DNA from: Georhizobium profundi
GTDB taxonomy: Bacteria; Pseudomonadota; Alphaproteobacteria; Rhizobiales; Rhizobiaceae
Assembly: GCF_003952725.1 (NCBI RefSeq)
Contig: NZ_CP032509.1
Span: 3,000,001 to 3,064,000 of the forward strand
Length of the DNA stretch: 64,000 nucleotides
Direction of reading: 5' to 3'
Positions within the stretch are counted from its first letter, which is position 1. Each line of letters opens with the position of its first letter. Below, in pieces: positions 10,423 through 18,936 of the stretch. Position numbers and translations under genes: made by a program. The notes below the pieces were generated by a model. The model was given only the letters and a program-made list of their open reading frames with translations, did no database searches and had not been told where the DNA came from.

Positions 10423-11612
10423 CAGCGATCAACCTCGCCGAACACGATATCGAGCGAGCCGAGGATCGCCGACACGTCGGCCAACTGGTGACCACGGCAG
10501 ATAAAGTCCATCGCCTGAAGATGCGCATAGCCAGGTGCGCGGATCTTGCAGCGATAGGGGCGGTTCGTGCCGTCGGACACGAGATAGACGCCGAATTCGC
10601 CCTTGGGCGCTTCAACGGCGGCGTAGACCTCGCCTTCCGGCACGCGATAGCCCTCGGTGTAGAGCTTGAAGTGGTGAATGAGCGCTTCCATCGACCGCTT
10701 CATCTCGCCCCGCTTCGGCGCAACGATCTTGCCGTCACGCGAAGAGACCGGGCCGATCTTGTCCTTGCCGAGCAGGCGCTCGACGCATTGCTTCATGATG
10801 CGGGCCGACTGGCGCATCTCTTCCATGCGGATGAGATAGCGATCGTAGCAGTCGCCGTTCTTGCCGATCGGGATGTCGAACTCGAAATCCGAATAGCACT
10901 CATAGGGCTGCGAGCGGCGCAGGTCCCAGGCGGCGCCCGAGCCTCTCACCATCACGCCCGAGAAACCCCAGGCCCAGCATTCGTCGAGCGTCACGACGCC
11001 GATATCGGCGTTACGCTGCTTGAAGATGCGGTTTTCCGTCAGAAGCTCGTCGATGTCGTCGACCGTCTTGAGGAATGGATCGCACCATTTGCCGATATCC
11101 TCGACGAGCTGTTCCGGCAGGTCCTGGTGGACGCCGCCCGGCCGCACATAGGCAGCGTGCATGCGCGAGCCGGACGCCCGCTCGTAGAACACCATCAGCT
11201 TTTCGCGCTCTTCGAAGCCCCAGAGCGGCGGCGTCAGCGCACCGACGTCCATGGCCTGCGTGGTCACGTTCAGAAGGTGCGAGAGGATGCGGCCGATCTC
11301 GGAATAGAGCACGCGGATCAGCTGGCCGCGGATCGGCACCTCGACGCCTGCGAGACGTTCGACGGCAAGCGCGAAAGCATGCTCCTGGTTCATCGGCGCG
11401 ACATAGTCGAGGCGGTCGAAATACGGGATCGCCTGCGTGTAGGTCTTGTGCTCGATCAGCTTTTCAGTGCCGCGATGCAGGAGCCCGATATGCGGATCGA
11501 CGCGCTCGACGATTTCACCGTCAAGCTCCAGCACGAGGCGCAAAACGCCGTGCGCGGCCGGATGCTGCGGGCCGAAATTGATATTGAAGTTGCGGACGTT
11601 GTGTTCGGTCAT
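10422..11612 (-). CDS. nuoD: NADH-quinone oxidoreductase subunit D (49 kDa type)
   Basis: Peripheral subunit that forms the quinone site with NuoB; related to the hydrogenase large subunit. The protein has 396 residues. Conserved stretches include [19 protein letters not shown] at the N-terminus, [12 protein letters not shown] and the C-terminal [12 protein letters not shown]. It is encoded separately from nuoC, as usual in alphaproteobacteria, and follows nuoC after 3 bases. Confidence 0.97.
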   Translation of the reverse strand: MTEHNVRNFNINFGPQHPAAHGVLRLVLELDGEIVERVDPHIGLLHRGTEKLIEHKTYTQAIPYFDRLDYVAPMNQEHAFALAVERLAGVEVPIRGQLIRVLYSEIGRILSHLLNVTTQAMDVGALTPPLWGFEEREKLMVFYERASGSRMHAAYVRPGGVHQDLPEQLVEDIGKWCDPFLKTVDDIDELLTENRIFKQRNADIGVVTLDECWAWGFSGVMVRGSGAAWDLRRSQPYECYSDFEFDIPIGKNGDCYDRYLIRMEEMRQSARIMKQCVERLLGKDKIGPVSSRDGKIVAPKRGEMKRSMEALIHHFKLYTEGYRVPEGEVYAAVEAPKGEFGVYLVSDGTNRPYRCKIRAPGYAHLQAMDFICRGHQLADVSAILGSLDIVFGEVDR

Positions 11613-11615
11613 GAC

Positions 11616-12233
11616 CTACTGGCTCTTCTTTTCGTCGCCGGGCAGCACGTAGTCGGTGCCTTCCCATGGCGAGAGGAAGTCGAAGTCGCGATATTCCTGG
11701 CGCAGTTCCACCGGATCGTAGACGACGCGCTTGACCTCGTCGTCGTAGCGAACCTCGACGAAGCCCGTCAGCGGAAAATCCTTGCGCAGCGGATGGCCCT
11801 CGAAACCGTAGTCGGTGAGGATGCGGCGCAGGTCAGGATGGCCGGTGAACAGGATGCCGTAAAGATCGTAGGCCTCGCGCTCGAACCAGTCTGCACCGGG
11901 ATAGACGCCGCAAAGCGACGGCACCGGCACGTCCTCGCCCGTCATGAGCTTCAGACGAATGCGCAGGTTCTGGCGCGGGGACAGGAGATGATAGACCACG
12001 TCGAAACGCTCGGCCCTGCCCGGCCAGTCGACGCCGCAGATGTCGATGAAATTCACGAACTGGCACTGCGGATCGTCGCGCAGGAACGTCGCCAGCTCGA
12101 TCAATCCGGATGGCTGCACGTGCAGTGTCAGCTCGCCGAACGCGATTTTCGCATCGGTGACGAGAGCCCCACGCTCTTCACGAATGTAGGCCGCAAGCTC
12201 TTTCAGCCCGGCGCTCGTAACAGCAATATCCAA
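11616..12233 (-). CDS. nuoC: NADH-quinone oxidoreductase subunit C (30 kDa type)
   Basis: Peripheral scaffold subunit that binds NuoD and NuoB. The frame is open further upstream, but that part overlaps nuoB. A TTG at 12233 ([13 protein letters not shown], first residue read as Met) has GGAG 7 bases upstream and gives a 205-residue protein, the normal NuoC size, so I choose TTG. The family signature [20 protein letters not shown] and the C-terminal stretch ERFDVVY... to [12 protein letters not shown] are present. The gap to the nuoB stop is 59 bases. Confidence 0.93.
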   Translation of the reverse strand: MDIAVTSAGLKELAAYIREERGALVTDAKIAFGELTLHVQPSGLIELATFLRDDPQCQFVNFIDICGVDWPGRAERFDVVYHLLSPRQNLRIRLKLMTGEDVPVPSLCGVYPGADWFEREAYDLYGILFTGHPDLRRILTDYGFEGHPLRKDFPLTGFVEVRYDDEVKRVVYDPVELRQEYRDFDFLSPWEGTDYVLPGDEKKSQ

Positions 12234-12292
12234 CCGTTTTCTCCACAAAGGGAAGCGGCCGCCCAGCCCAGCGCCGGACGCCGCGGCACGCG

Positions 12293-12895
12293 TCAGCGCT
12301 CGATGGTACCCGTGCGCCGGATTTTCTTCTGCAGCAGCATGACGCCGTAAAGCAGGGCTTCGGCGGTCGGCGGGCAACCCGGGACATAGATGTCGACAGG
12401 CACGACGCGGTCGCAGCCGCGCACCACCGAGTAGGAATAATGGTAGTAGCCGCCGCCATTGGCACAGGAGCCCATGGAAATCACGTAGCGCGGCTCCGGC
12501 ATCTGGTCGTAGACCTTGCGGAGCGCCGGCGCCATCTTGTTGGTCAGCGTACCGGCAACGATCATGACGTCGGACTGGCGCGGACTTGCGCGCGGCGCAA
12601 AGCCGAAACGCTCGGCGTCATAGCGCGGCATCGACATCTGCATCATCTCGACCGCGCAGCAGGCAAGGCCGAACGTCATCCACATGAGCGAGCCCGTGCG
12701 TGCCCACTTGATCAGTTCATCTGTCGAGGTGACGAGAAAACCGCGATCGGCCAGCTCGTTGTTGATCTCACCAAAAAACGCGTCGTCATGGCCGATCGGC
12801 TTGCCGGTATTCGGGTCGATGATACCTGATGAAGCAGGAGCTACCATGGTGGCGCCGCCCTGTGCCGCCGGGCGCTGCGGGTACGCTACTGCCAT
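12293..12895 (-). CDS. nuoB: NADH-quinone oxidoreductase subunit B ([4Fe-4S] N2)
   Basis: Carries cluster N2, the last Fe-S centre before quinone. The 200-residue protein has the ligand pattern [10 protein letters not shown] (adjacent cysteines), GSCANGGG and PGCPPTAE. I choose the ATG at 12895 (MAVAYPQRP): GGGAG lies 7 bases upstream and the start overlaps the last codons of nuoA by 10 bases, suggesting coupled translation. An upstream in-frame ATG at 12916 lies deeper in nuoA and is less likely. Confidence 0.96.
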   Translation of the reverse strand: MAVAYPQRPAAQGGATMVAPASSGIIDPNTGKPIGHDDAFFGEINNELADRGFLVTSTDELIKWARTGSLMWMTFGLACCAVEMMQMSMPRYDAERFGFAPRASPRQSDVMIVAGTLTNKMAPALRKVYDQMPEPRYVISMGSCANGGGYYHYSYSVVRGCDRVVPVDIYVPGCPPTAEALLYGVMLLQKKIRRTGTIER

Positions 12896-13251
12896 TCGAG
12901 CGCTCCCTTCTTCCATTCATAGATAAAGCCGACGGTCAGCACGGCAAGGAAGCTCATCATTGACCAGAAGCCGATCCAGCCGATGTCATTGAAGGACACC
13001 GCCCAAGGGAAAAGGAAGGCCACTTCGAGGTCGAAGATAATGAAGAGAATCGCCACGAGATAGAATCGGATATCGAACTTCATGCGGGCGTCGTCGAACG
13101 CGTTGAAGCCGCATTCGTAAGCCGACAGCTTTTCCTGGTCCGGCGCGCGATAGGCGACGAGGAATGGCGCCAGGAGCAGCGCACATCCGATGAAAAGCGA
13201 AAGCCCCAGGAAGATGGCGATGGGGACGTAGGAACCGAGAAGTTCGTTCAT
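12886..13251 (-). CDS. nuoA: NADH-quinone oxidoreductase subunit A
   Basis: First gene of the operon; a three-helix membrane subunit. With the ATG at 13251 ([15 protein letters not shown]) the protein is 121 residues, the usual size, and AGAGG lies about 8 bases upstream. The longer open frame back to 13440 has no support. Typical NuoA features are [20 protein letters not shown] and [13 protein letters not shown]. Its promoter must lie in the 340 bases between here and the tRNA-Asp gene. Confidence 0.96.
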   Translation of the reverse strand: MNELLGSYVPIAIFLGLSLFIGCALLLAPFLVAYRAPDQEKLSAYECGFNAFDDARMKFDIRFYLVAILFIIFDLEVAFLFPWAVSFNDIGWIGFWSMMSFLAVLTVGFIYEWKKGALEWQ

Positions 13252-13593
13252 GATGGCTGCCTCTTGCTTCCGAGGCATCCTCAAAGGTCGCGCGAGACGG
13301 CCAAGATGCCCAATCGTTCGGAAGCAGGTCATGTTGCAATGCGGTGTCTGACTATCGCACGGGGACACGCGAAGCAAGGGCGAACGCCGCCAATTCAACC
13401 CTCGATGTCGTCTTGATGACGGGCGAGTGGCCCGCTCCACGAGACGTCGTCGTCAACCATGCGCAAATGGTACCGCAAAGCGCGCAATCCGGCGTGACGC
13501 CCAACCACGAGCAGCGATGAAAAGAAGAGCGAGATGCGTACTCACACGAGGCGTGAGCGCCACTTTCCAACATTCTGAAGTATCAGAGGAAAG
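13252..13593. other. intergenic region upstream of nuoA
   Basis: No convincing gene lies in these 342 bases. The region must hold the nuo operon promoter. The best pair I can see on the minus strand (TTGCTT at 13377-13372 and GATAGT at 13356-13351) has only a 15-base spacer, so I do not call it. Open frames here on either strand look like shadows. Confidence 0.5.
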
Positions 13594-13670
13594 TGGCGCG
13601 AGTGACGGGGCTCGAACCCGCGACCTCCGGCGTGACAGGCCGGCACTCTAACCAACTGAGCTACACCCGC
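13594..13670 (-). tRNA. tRNA-Asp (GUC)
   Basis: The minus strand folds into a 77-base cloverleaf. The acceptor GCGGGTG pairs with CACTCGC (one G-U), the discriminator is G, and CCA is encoded at 13596-13594. The anticodon loop CTGTCAC gives anticodon GUC and the T arm GGTTCGAGCC is present. A strong promoter lies upstream at 13757-13729. Confidence 0.97.
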
Positions 13671-13728
13671 ATCCATGAAGCGAAGCAGTGACCGCGTTTT
13701 GTGTGGGCCGCGCTTCGTTCGTGGCGGC

Positions 13729-13757
13729 TGAATAGGACCTTGCTTCGGGGCTGTCAA
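13729..13757 (-). promoter_or_regulatory. sigma-70-type promoter of tRNA-Asp
   Basis: On the minus strand TTGACA (13757-13752) and TATTCA (13734-13729) are separated by exactly 17 bases. Transcription would start near 13722, about 50 bases before the tRNA. The -35 box is a perfect match to consensus. Confidence 0.75.
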
Positions 13758-13848
13758 GCGCGGGATGGACGAAATACGACAATTGCACGACGCCAATTTT
13801 CCGCCAGCCATCTCTCGCCATGGCTCTGCACAATCGGCGCGTTTTTCT

Positions 13849-13878
13849 CTTGCACTGCCCATCCAAAACGCCTAGATG
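13849..13878 (+). promoter_or_regulatory. sigma-70-type promoter of tRNA-Val
   Basis: CTTGCAC (TTGCAC at 13850-13855) and TAGATG (13873-13878) are separated by 17 bases. Transcription would start near 13885, about 28 bases before the tRNA. The pattern fits the alphaproteobacterial housekeeping promoter. Confidence 0.6.
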
Positions 13879-13912
13879 GACGCCCGTACCGCCGGTCACC
13901 GTTACCGGCCGG

Positions 13913-13988
13913 GGGCGATTAGCTCAGTTGGTAGAGCGCCTCGTTTACACCGAGGATGTCGGCAGTTCGAGCCTGTCATCGCCCACCA
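13913..13988 (+). tRNA. tRNA-Val (UAC)
   Basis: A 76-base cloverleaf including encoded CCA. The acceptor GGGCGAT pairs perfectly with ATCGCCC, followed by discriminator A. The anticodon stem CCTCG/CGAGG encloses TTTACAC, giving anticodon UAC. The T arm is GCAGTTCGAGCCTGT. It is divergent from the tRNA-Asp gene, and a pyrimidine/T-rich run follows it. Confidence 0.97.
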
Positions 13989-14121
13989 TTCCCCCCTCTC
14001 TTTTTTCTGCATTGCCGGTCATCTGTTGGCCGCTATAACTTCTGCTCGTACGCGTGTGGCCAATTGCCGATCAGCTTTTTCGGCCATTGACGATGTTCTT
14101 TATTTGTTCCAATTCTCGGCG

Positions 14122-14382
14122 ATGCCTCGCCCGATCCGAACGCTTGAAGATGCCGCGCGCCACGGCCTTTATATTCAGGCCGAGTGCCTTCCCTGTGACC
14201 GGAAGGCGCTGTTTTTCTCGCTGGATCTGACCCAGTTCGTTCATCCGAGTCGGTCGATCCAGAACGTGCCATTTCGGTGCAAGCAATGCGGGTCGCGCCG
14301 GCTGAAGACATATGTGGTGGAACGCGACAACGAACGCATTCGCGAAGCGGTCGTCTGGCGGCCGATGCGGATGAAATGGTGA
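14122..14382 (+). CDS. small zinc-ribbon-like hypothetical protein
   Basis: I place the start at ATG 14122 (MPRPIRTLEDAARHG), giving 86 residues; the frame is open upstream but that part looks non-coding and runs back into the tRNA. Two cysteine pairs, C22-x2-C25 (CLPC) and C53-x2-C56 (CKQC), are 27 residues apart and would form a zinc ribbon. Small proteins of this layout are common and uncharacterised in Hyphomicrobiales. No clear ribosome site was found. Function unknown; a nucleic-acid-binding role is only a guess from the fold. Confidence 0.7.
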   Translation: MPRPIRTLEDAARHGLYIQAECLPCDRKALFFSLDLTQFVHPSRSIQNVPFRCKQCGSRRLKTYVVERDNERIREAVVWRPMRMKW

Positions 14383-14473
14383 GTCGCTTGGTCTCGCCGT
14401 GACTAAAAAGCTCAGGCGGGCCTCCATCTGCGGCCGGGGTTGCCGCAGAACGATATGCCCGACATCCTGCCAC

Positions 14474-14506
14474 GCCCTCGTGGTTCGACAGGCTCACCAT
14501 GAGGGC
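14474..14506. repeat. REP-like intergenic palindrome
   Basis: GCCCTCGTGGT (14474-14484) pairs with ACCATGAGGGC (14496-14506) with one G-T, leaving an 11-base loop TCGACAGGCTC. Sequences of this type (GGTTCGACAGGCTCACCATGAG) recur in intergenic regions of many proteobacteria and create spurious ORFs with SLSNHE or HGEPVEPR peptides; just such shadows occur here. I saw only this one copy in the window. Confidence 0.6.
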
Positions 14507-14530
14507 TGAGCGGGATTCCGCCGGACAACC

Positions 14531-15886
14531 TCATGGTCGGTCGAAGGCTGATTCCATTTCGCGGCGAATGCGAACGGCCTGGCTGTCCTCGATCGCCACA
14601 TCGGCCCATGTAACGACTGCGCCAGCGGCGACGTCGCGGGTGAGTTTCACGCCGTGGGCGAGACCGATCGGAAGCGCGCCGAAAGCAAGCGAGCGCTCGG
14701 CCGGCATGAGTTTGCCCCACACCGTATAGCCACCCTCTCCGTCGAGCATTTCGCCGGCCTTCAAGGCGCGCTTGGAGACGGCGGCGACGTCGGCCGAGAA
14801 GCTCACCGGCTCGCCGGTCGGCTCGTTGCGCAGCGCGGCGGACGCAACGCTGACGGGAAGCTCCAGTCCAATCAGATGGGATGGTCGGTAGAGCGAGGCG
14901 TATCGGCCGGAGCGGTCGGTCGCGACCTGATATTCCTTGAAGCAGCGCCTTGCATAGTTACCGCGGGCGCCCTCGTCCTCGGCCTCGAAGGTCACGTAGA
15001 CGCCCCAGCGCAGATCACCGAAGACATGGCGGCCATCGCGCTCCTCGCTCGAGATCACCTCGACCATGCCGCTCTTTTCCAAAAGCCCGCCTTGGGCGCG
15101 CGGCTTCAGGATATCGGCGAGGTCGTGAACCCCGCAGGGCGGGAACGAAAGGCCGTCTTCAGGCGCAACCAAGCCCGTCGCATTGGCAATCGCTGCCATC
15201 TCGATCGCGGATTTTGTGCCGTCGATGAAGGAATTGAACATTTGCGGGTTCATGCCGCCCTTGGCAGCATCTTCCGGCGTGATCCCATAATGGCCCCAGA
15301 CGGTGTCGGGTGTGGAGCAGCTGTATTCGGGCAGATATTTGGTGCCCTTGCCGGCAGCCACGACCCGGAAGCCGCAGGTGCGGGCCCAGTCCACCATTTC
15401 GCAGACGAGCGCCGGCTGGTCGCCATAGGCCATGGCGTAGACAAGCCCGGCACGGCGGAAACGTTCGGCCAGCAGAGGGCCGGCGAGCACGTCCGCCTCG
15501 ACATTGACCATGACGATGTGGCGGCCATGCTCGGCGGCAAGCAGCGCGTGCCGCACGCCGGCGGCGGGATTGCCGGTCGCATCGACCACCACATCCAGCC
15601 CATCGGCCTTAATCAGCGCTTCCGAATCCTCGGTGATCATCGTGCGGCCGGAGGACCGGGCGTCGTCGAAGGATTGAGCCATCGCCGGATCGGCATCCCA
15701 ACCGGTTGCCTCAAGCGCCTTGCGGGCACGCTCGGCCGACAGGTCCGCAATGCCCATCAGGTGCATGCCGGGGATGGTTCGAACCTGCGACAAAAACATC
15801 GAGCCGAATTTTCCAGACCCGATGAGGCCGACGCGAACGGGCCGGCCCTCCTCTGCCCTGCGGCAGAGCTTGGCGTATAGGTTCAT
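14531..15886 (-). CDS. NAD(P)-dependent oxidoreductase with C-terminal SAF domain (homoserine-dehydrogenase-like)
   Basis: A 451-residue protein. The Rossmann motif VGLIGSGKFGSMFLSQ is near residues 19-34, followed by a homoserine-dehydrogenase-like NAD-binding fold (VVVDATGNPAAGVRHALL). The C-terminal part (about 370-445) resembles an SAF domain (LKAGEMLDGEGGYTVWGKL). It is the last gene of the leftward glc operon, 27 bases after glcF. Family members are annotated as SAF-domain oxidoreductases acting on sugar-acid-like substrates. A substrate cannot be fixed from sequence; placement suggests a 2-hydroxy acid or related compound. Confidence 0.8.
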   Translation of the reverse strand: MNLYAKLCRRAEEGRPVRVGLIGSGKFGSMFLSQVRTIPGMHLMGIADLSAERARKALEATGWDADPAMAQSFDDARSSGRTMITEDSEALIKADGLDVVVDATGNPAAGVRHALLAAEHGRHIVMVNVEADVLAGPLLAERFRRAGLVYAMAYGDQPALVCEMVDWARTCGFRVVAAGKGTKYLPEYSCSTPDTVWGHYGITPEDAAKGGMNPQMFNSFIDGTKSAIEMAAIANATGLVAPEDGLSFPPCGVHDLADILKPRAQGGLLEKSGMVEVISSEERDGRHVFGDLRWGVYVTFEAEDEGARGNYARRCFKEYQVATDRSGRYASLYRPSHLIGLELPVSVASAALRNEPTGEPVSFSADVAAVSKRALKAGEMLDGEGGYTVWGKLMPAERSLAFGALPIGLAHGVKLTRDVAAGAVVTWADVAIEDSQAVRIRREMESAFDRP

Positions 15887-15913
15887 GGTTGTCCTCCCCG
15901 GGCGTTTTGGATG

Positions 15914-17239
15914 TTACTCAGCCGCCTCCAGCGTCCGTGTGGCGGCAAGGCCGGCGGGCTTCGGCCCGCCATAGGCCCAGTCCAGAAGCTCTACCGTATG
16001 GATGACGGGAATGGCCGTGCCGCTCGCGATCTGGGTGATGCAGCCGATATTGCCGGTCGCCACGACATCCGGTCGCGTATTCTCGATATTGGCGATCTTG
16101 CGCGTCTTCAGTCGGGCCGAAATTTCCGGCTGCATGATGTTGTAAGTGCCGGCCGACCCACAGCACAGATGACCTTCGGGCGGGTCCTTCACCATGAAGC
16201 CTGCCGCCTTCAGAAGGTCCTTCGGCTGGCGCGTGATCTTCTGGCCGTGCTGCATGGAGCAGGCCGAATGATAAGCCACCGTCAGCGGCTCGGGTGCCGC
16301 GACCGCGGGGATCGCGAGCGTCATCAGATATTCGGTGATGTCCTTGGTCCGCTCCGAAACGATTCTCGCCTTTTCAGAATAGGCCGGATCGAGCCGGAGC
16401 ATGTAGCCGTAATCCTTGATCGTCGTGCCGCAGCCGGATGCGGTAATGATGATCGCGTCGAGCCCCCGCTCGATCTCGCGCGTCCAGACATCGACATTGC
16501 GCCTTGCCGATTCGAGCGCCGCTTCCTCGCGCCCCATATGATGCACCAGCGCGCCGCAACAGCCTTCGCCTTCCGGCACCACGACCTCGATGCCGAGGCG
16601 CGTAAGAAGCCGGATGGTCGCTTCGTTGATGGACGGCTTCAGGACCGGCTGGGCGCATCCGGTGAGGATCGCCACGCGGCCACGGCGGGTACCGGTGGCG
16701 GCCCGCGCACCCGGCTCCGCGGACTTGGACTTGCCGGGCACCGACGAGGGCGCCAGGCGCAGCATGGCGGCAAAGGGCTTCAGCGGCTTCACCGAATCGA
16801 AGAGCGGCGCCAGCGGACGGCCGAGCCGCGCCGCGCTCAGCGCCAGCCGGAAGCGCGCGGGATACGGCAACACGGCCGCGAGCACCTGGCGCGTCAGCCT
16901 GTTCATCAGCGGCCGCTTGTAGGTCTTCTCGATGTGGACGCGGGCATGATCGACGAGGTGCATATAATTCACGCCCGAGGGGCACGTGGTCATGCAGGCA
17001 AGGCACGAGAGACAACGATCGATATGCGTCACAATCTCCCTGTCGGCCGGCCGATCGTTTTCCAGCATGTCCTTGATCAGGTAGATCCGACCCCGCGGGC
17101 TATCGAGCTCGTTGCCGAGCGTCACATAGGTCGGGCACGTCGCGGTGCAGAAGCCGCAGTGGACGCATTTGCGCAGGATCTTTTCCGATTCGGCGACGCC
17201 GGGATCGGCAAGCTGTGCGGCAGAGAATTTCGTTTCCAA
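15914..17239 (-). CDS. glcF: glycolate oxidase iron-sulfur subunit GlcF
   Basis: Electron-transfer subunit of the membrane-associated glycolate dehydrogenase (glycolate to glyoxylate). Two ferredoxin motifs, CVHCGFCTATCPTY and CLSCLACMTTCPSG, lie in the first 100 residues. Two CCG-type domains follow (GEGCCGALVHHMG and GHLCCGSAGTYN). The start is a TTG at 17239 (first residues METKFSAAQ), 441 residues, close to the family length. It lies about 11 bases after the DUF4870 gene stop, with AGGA upstream; extension to 17437 would run into that gene. Confidence 0.93.
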   Translation of the reverse strand: METKFSAAQLADPGVAESEKILRKCVHCGFCTATCPTYVTLGNELDSPRGRIYLIKDMLENDRPADREIVTHIDRCLSCLACMTTCPSGVNYMHLVDHARVHIEKTYKRPLMNRLTRQVLAAVLPYPARFRLALSAARLGRPLAPLFDSVKPLKPFAAMLRLAPSSVPGKSKSAEPGARAATGTRRGRVAILTGCAQPVLKPSINEATIRLLTRLGIEVVVPEGEGCCGALVHHMGREEAALESARRNVDVWTREIERGLDAIIITASGCGTTIKDYGYMLRLDPAYSEKARIVSERTKDITEYLMTLAIPAVAAPEPLTVAYHSACSMQHGQKITRQPKDLLKAAGFMVKDPPEGHLCCGSAGTYNIMQPEISARLKTRKIANIENTRPDVVATGNIGCITQIASGTAIPVIHTVELLDWAYGGPKPAGLAATRTLEAAE

Positions 17240-17250
17240 AGCAGCGAATC

Positions 17251-17649
17251 CTAGAAAAGCCAGCTCTGCGGATTGGGCATCGGCTCCTCGCGCGATGCTT
17301 TCTGCAGGCCTGCGATGATGCGAACGATTGCCCAGATCGCGACGAGAATCATCAGCAGGAAGCCGATCGCGACGAGCGCCAGGATCGAGCTGATGATGGT
17401 GTAGAGAACGCCGATCCAGAAGGTGCGGATCGCCCATGTGTAATGCGTCTCAGCCCAGGGCTGCGCGGTGCCGCGGCTCATATAGGCCATGATCAGGCCG
17501 ACGAACGCCGTGACGCCGACAATGGCGCTGACGAGATAGAGGCCGTAGATCAACATGATGTTGTTCTTGCCGGGCTCGAACCATCCGCCGCCATTGGGTG
17601 TGCTGCCACCGGGCAGCGGCGTTCTTGGGCCTTCCTCGTGCAAGCTCAT
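17251..17649 (-). CDS. DUF4870-type small membrane protein
   Basis: A 132-residue protein. After a hydrophilic Gly/Pro-rich N-terminus come about three hydrophobic helices (IMLIYGLYLVSAIVGVTAFV; TFWIGVLYTIISSILALVAI; continuing ILVAIWAIVRII), with HYTWAIRTFW between them. This matches the DUF4870 pattern, whose function is unknown. It lies between glcE and glcF in the same orientation with short gaps, so it is co-transcribed with glycolate oxidase. Confidence 0.85.
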   Translation of the reverse strand: MSLHEEGPRTPLPGGSTPNGGGWFEPGKNNIMLIYGLYLVSAIVGVTAFVGLIMAYMSRGTAQPWAETHYTWAIRTFWIGVLYTIISSILALVAIGFLLMILVAIWAIVRIIAGLQKASREEPMPNPQSWLF

Positions 17650-17676
17650 CGATGTCTGCCTTTCAATATTTGTCGC

Positions 17677-18936
17677 TCACGCAGGCTCGGGCGCCTTCAG
17701 CGCGGCCATGCGACCCGGATTGAGGATGCCGATCGGATCGAACTCGGCCTTGAGACGTGCAGATAGAGCCGCAAGCGGACCGGGCTGCGGTTGGAACACG
17801 TCCACCGAGCGACGCAATTCCGGCGCGGCCCGCACCAGCGTTGCGTGACCTCCGCCGACCGCGCGGATCGCTTGGCGCAGGCCCACCGCATCGGCGCCCG
17901 CCTCCATGCGCAGCCAGACAAGGCCACCCTGCCAGTCGTAGAAGGCATCGATCCCGGCCTTGAGCCGCAACGCTGCCACCAGCGCATGGCCTTCCATCGG
18001 CGCGACGGAAACGCGCCAGACAGGCCTCATCGTGCCATCGGCAAAGGGCTTCACATCTCGGACTTCCTGCCAGAGCTGGCGTGACTGAGCGTCATCGAGC
18101 CTTTCGGTCGGCCCGAATGGCGCCAGCAGCTGTGCGAGCCTTTCGAAACGATAGTCGACTGACGGACCGAAGCCTTCGAGCCGCAGCACAGTGGCCGCAC
18201 GCGGCAGCTGACCGTCGATGAAGCGCCCCTTTACGCTTTCCGGCAGATGGGCAGCGCTCGCCACCTCGCCGCTCGATCCCATGGCGAGCGACATCGCGGC
18301 AGTCGCATCGCTGTCGGTCAGCCCGAACAACACCGAGGTTGCTTCGGTTTGCGCGCGCGGGAGCACCTTCATGGTCACTTCGGTCAGCACGGCAAGGGTT
18401 CCCCAGGAACCCGCGAGACCCTTGGAAAGATCGTAACCGGTGACGTTTTTGACGACGCGGCCGCCCGATTTGACGATCTCGCCCCGCCCGGTGACGCAGC
18501 GGATGCCGAGCACATGATCGCGCGCCGCTCCCGCCTTCAGCCGGCGTGGCCCGGCGAGATTGGCCGCCAGCATGCCGCCGATCGTGCCCCTGCCCGGCTC
18601 TTCGCCGAGAAGCGGCCCATAATCCATAGGTTCGAATTCGAAACGCTGGTTGTTCTCGGCAAGCACTTTCTCGATTTCGACGAGCGGCGTCCCGGCCCAG
18701 GCGGCCAGCACCAGTTCGTCGGGTTCGTAAAGCGTCAGTCCATTCAGATCGGCGAGCGACAGCGTCTCCGCCGTCTGCATCGGCCTTCCGATCGCGCGCT
18801 TGGACCCGTGGCCAACGATTTCGAGCGGCGTCTTTTCAACGGCAGCCCAGGCGACGGCGTCGCGCACCTGGTCTTCGGTCGTGGGGCGAAGATGAGGATC
18901 GCCGCTTGTCATAGTCACCTGTCCGGCTGCCATCAT
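17677..18936 (-). CDS. glcE: glycolate oxidase FAD-binding subunit GlcE
   Basis: FAD-binding subunit (PCMH-type fold) of glycolate dehydrogenase. Typical features are LEIVGHGSKRAIGRP, GRGTIGGMLAANLAGPRR and GGRVVKNVTGYDLSKGLAGS. I start at ATG 18936 (MMAAGQVTMTSG, 419 residues), whose A overlaps the glcD stop (TGATG). ATG 18912 (MTSGDPHLRP), preceded by AGGTGA, is an alternative. Order D-E-(DUF4870)-F. Confidence 0.92.
   Translation of the reverse strand: MMAAGQVTMTSGDPHLRPTTEDQVRDAVAWAAVEKTPLEIVGHGSKRAIGRPMQTAETLSLADLNGLTLYEPDELVLAAWAGTPLVEIEKVLAENNQRFEFEPMDYGPLLGEEPGRGTIGGMLAANLAGPRRLKAGAARDHVLGIRCVTGRGEIVKSGGRVVKNVTGYDLSKGLAGSWGTLAVLTEVTMKVLPRAQTEATSVLFGLTDSDATAAMSLAMGSSGEVASAAHLPESVKGRFIDGQLPRAATVLRLEGFGPSVDYRFERLAQLLAPFGPTERLDDAQSRQLWQEVRDVKPFADGTMRPVWRVSVAPMEGHALVAALRLKAGIDAFYDWQGGLVWLRMEAGADAVGLRQAIRAVGGGHATLVRAAPELRRSVDVFQPQPGPLAALSARLKAEFDPIGILNPGRMAALKAPEPA

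Noticed and set aside
13351..13377. Possible nuoA promoter TTGCTT/GATAGT
   Set aside because: The spacer is only 15 bases and both boxes are weak.
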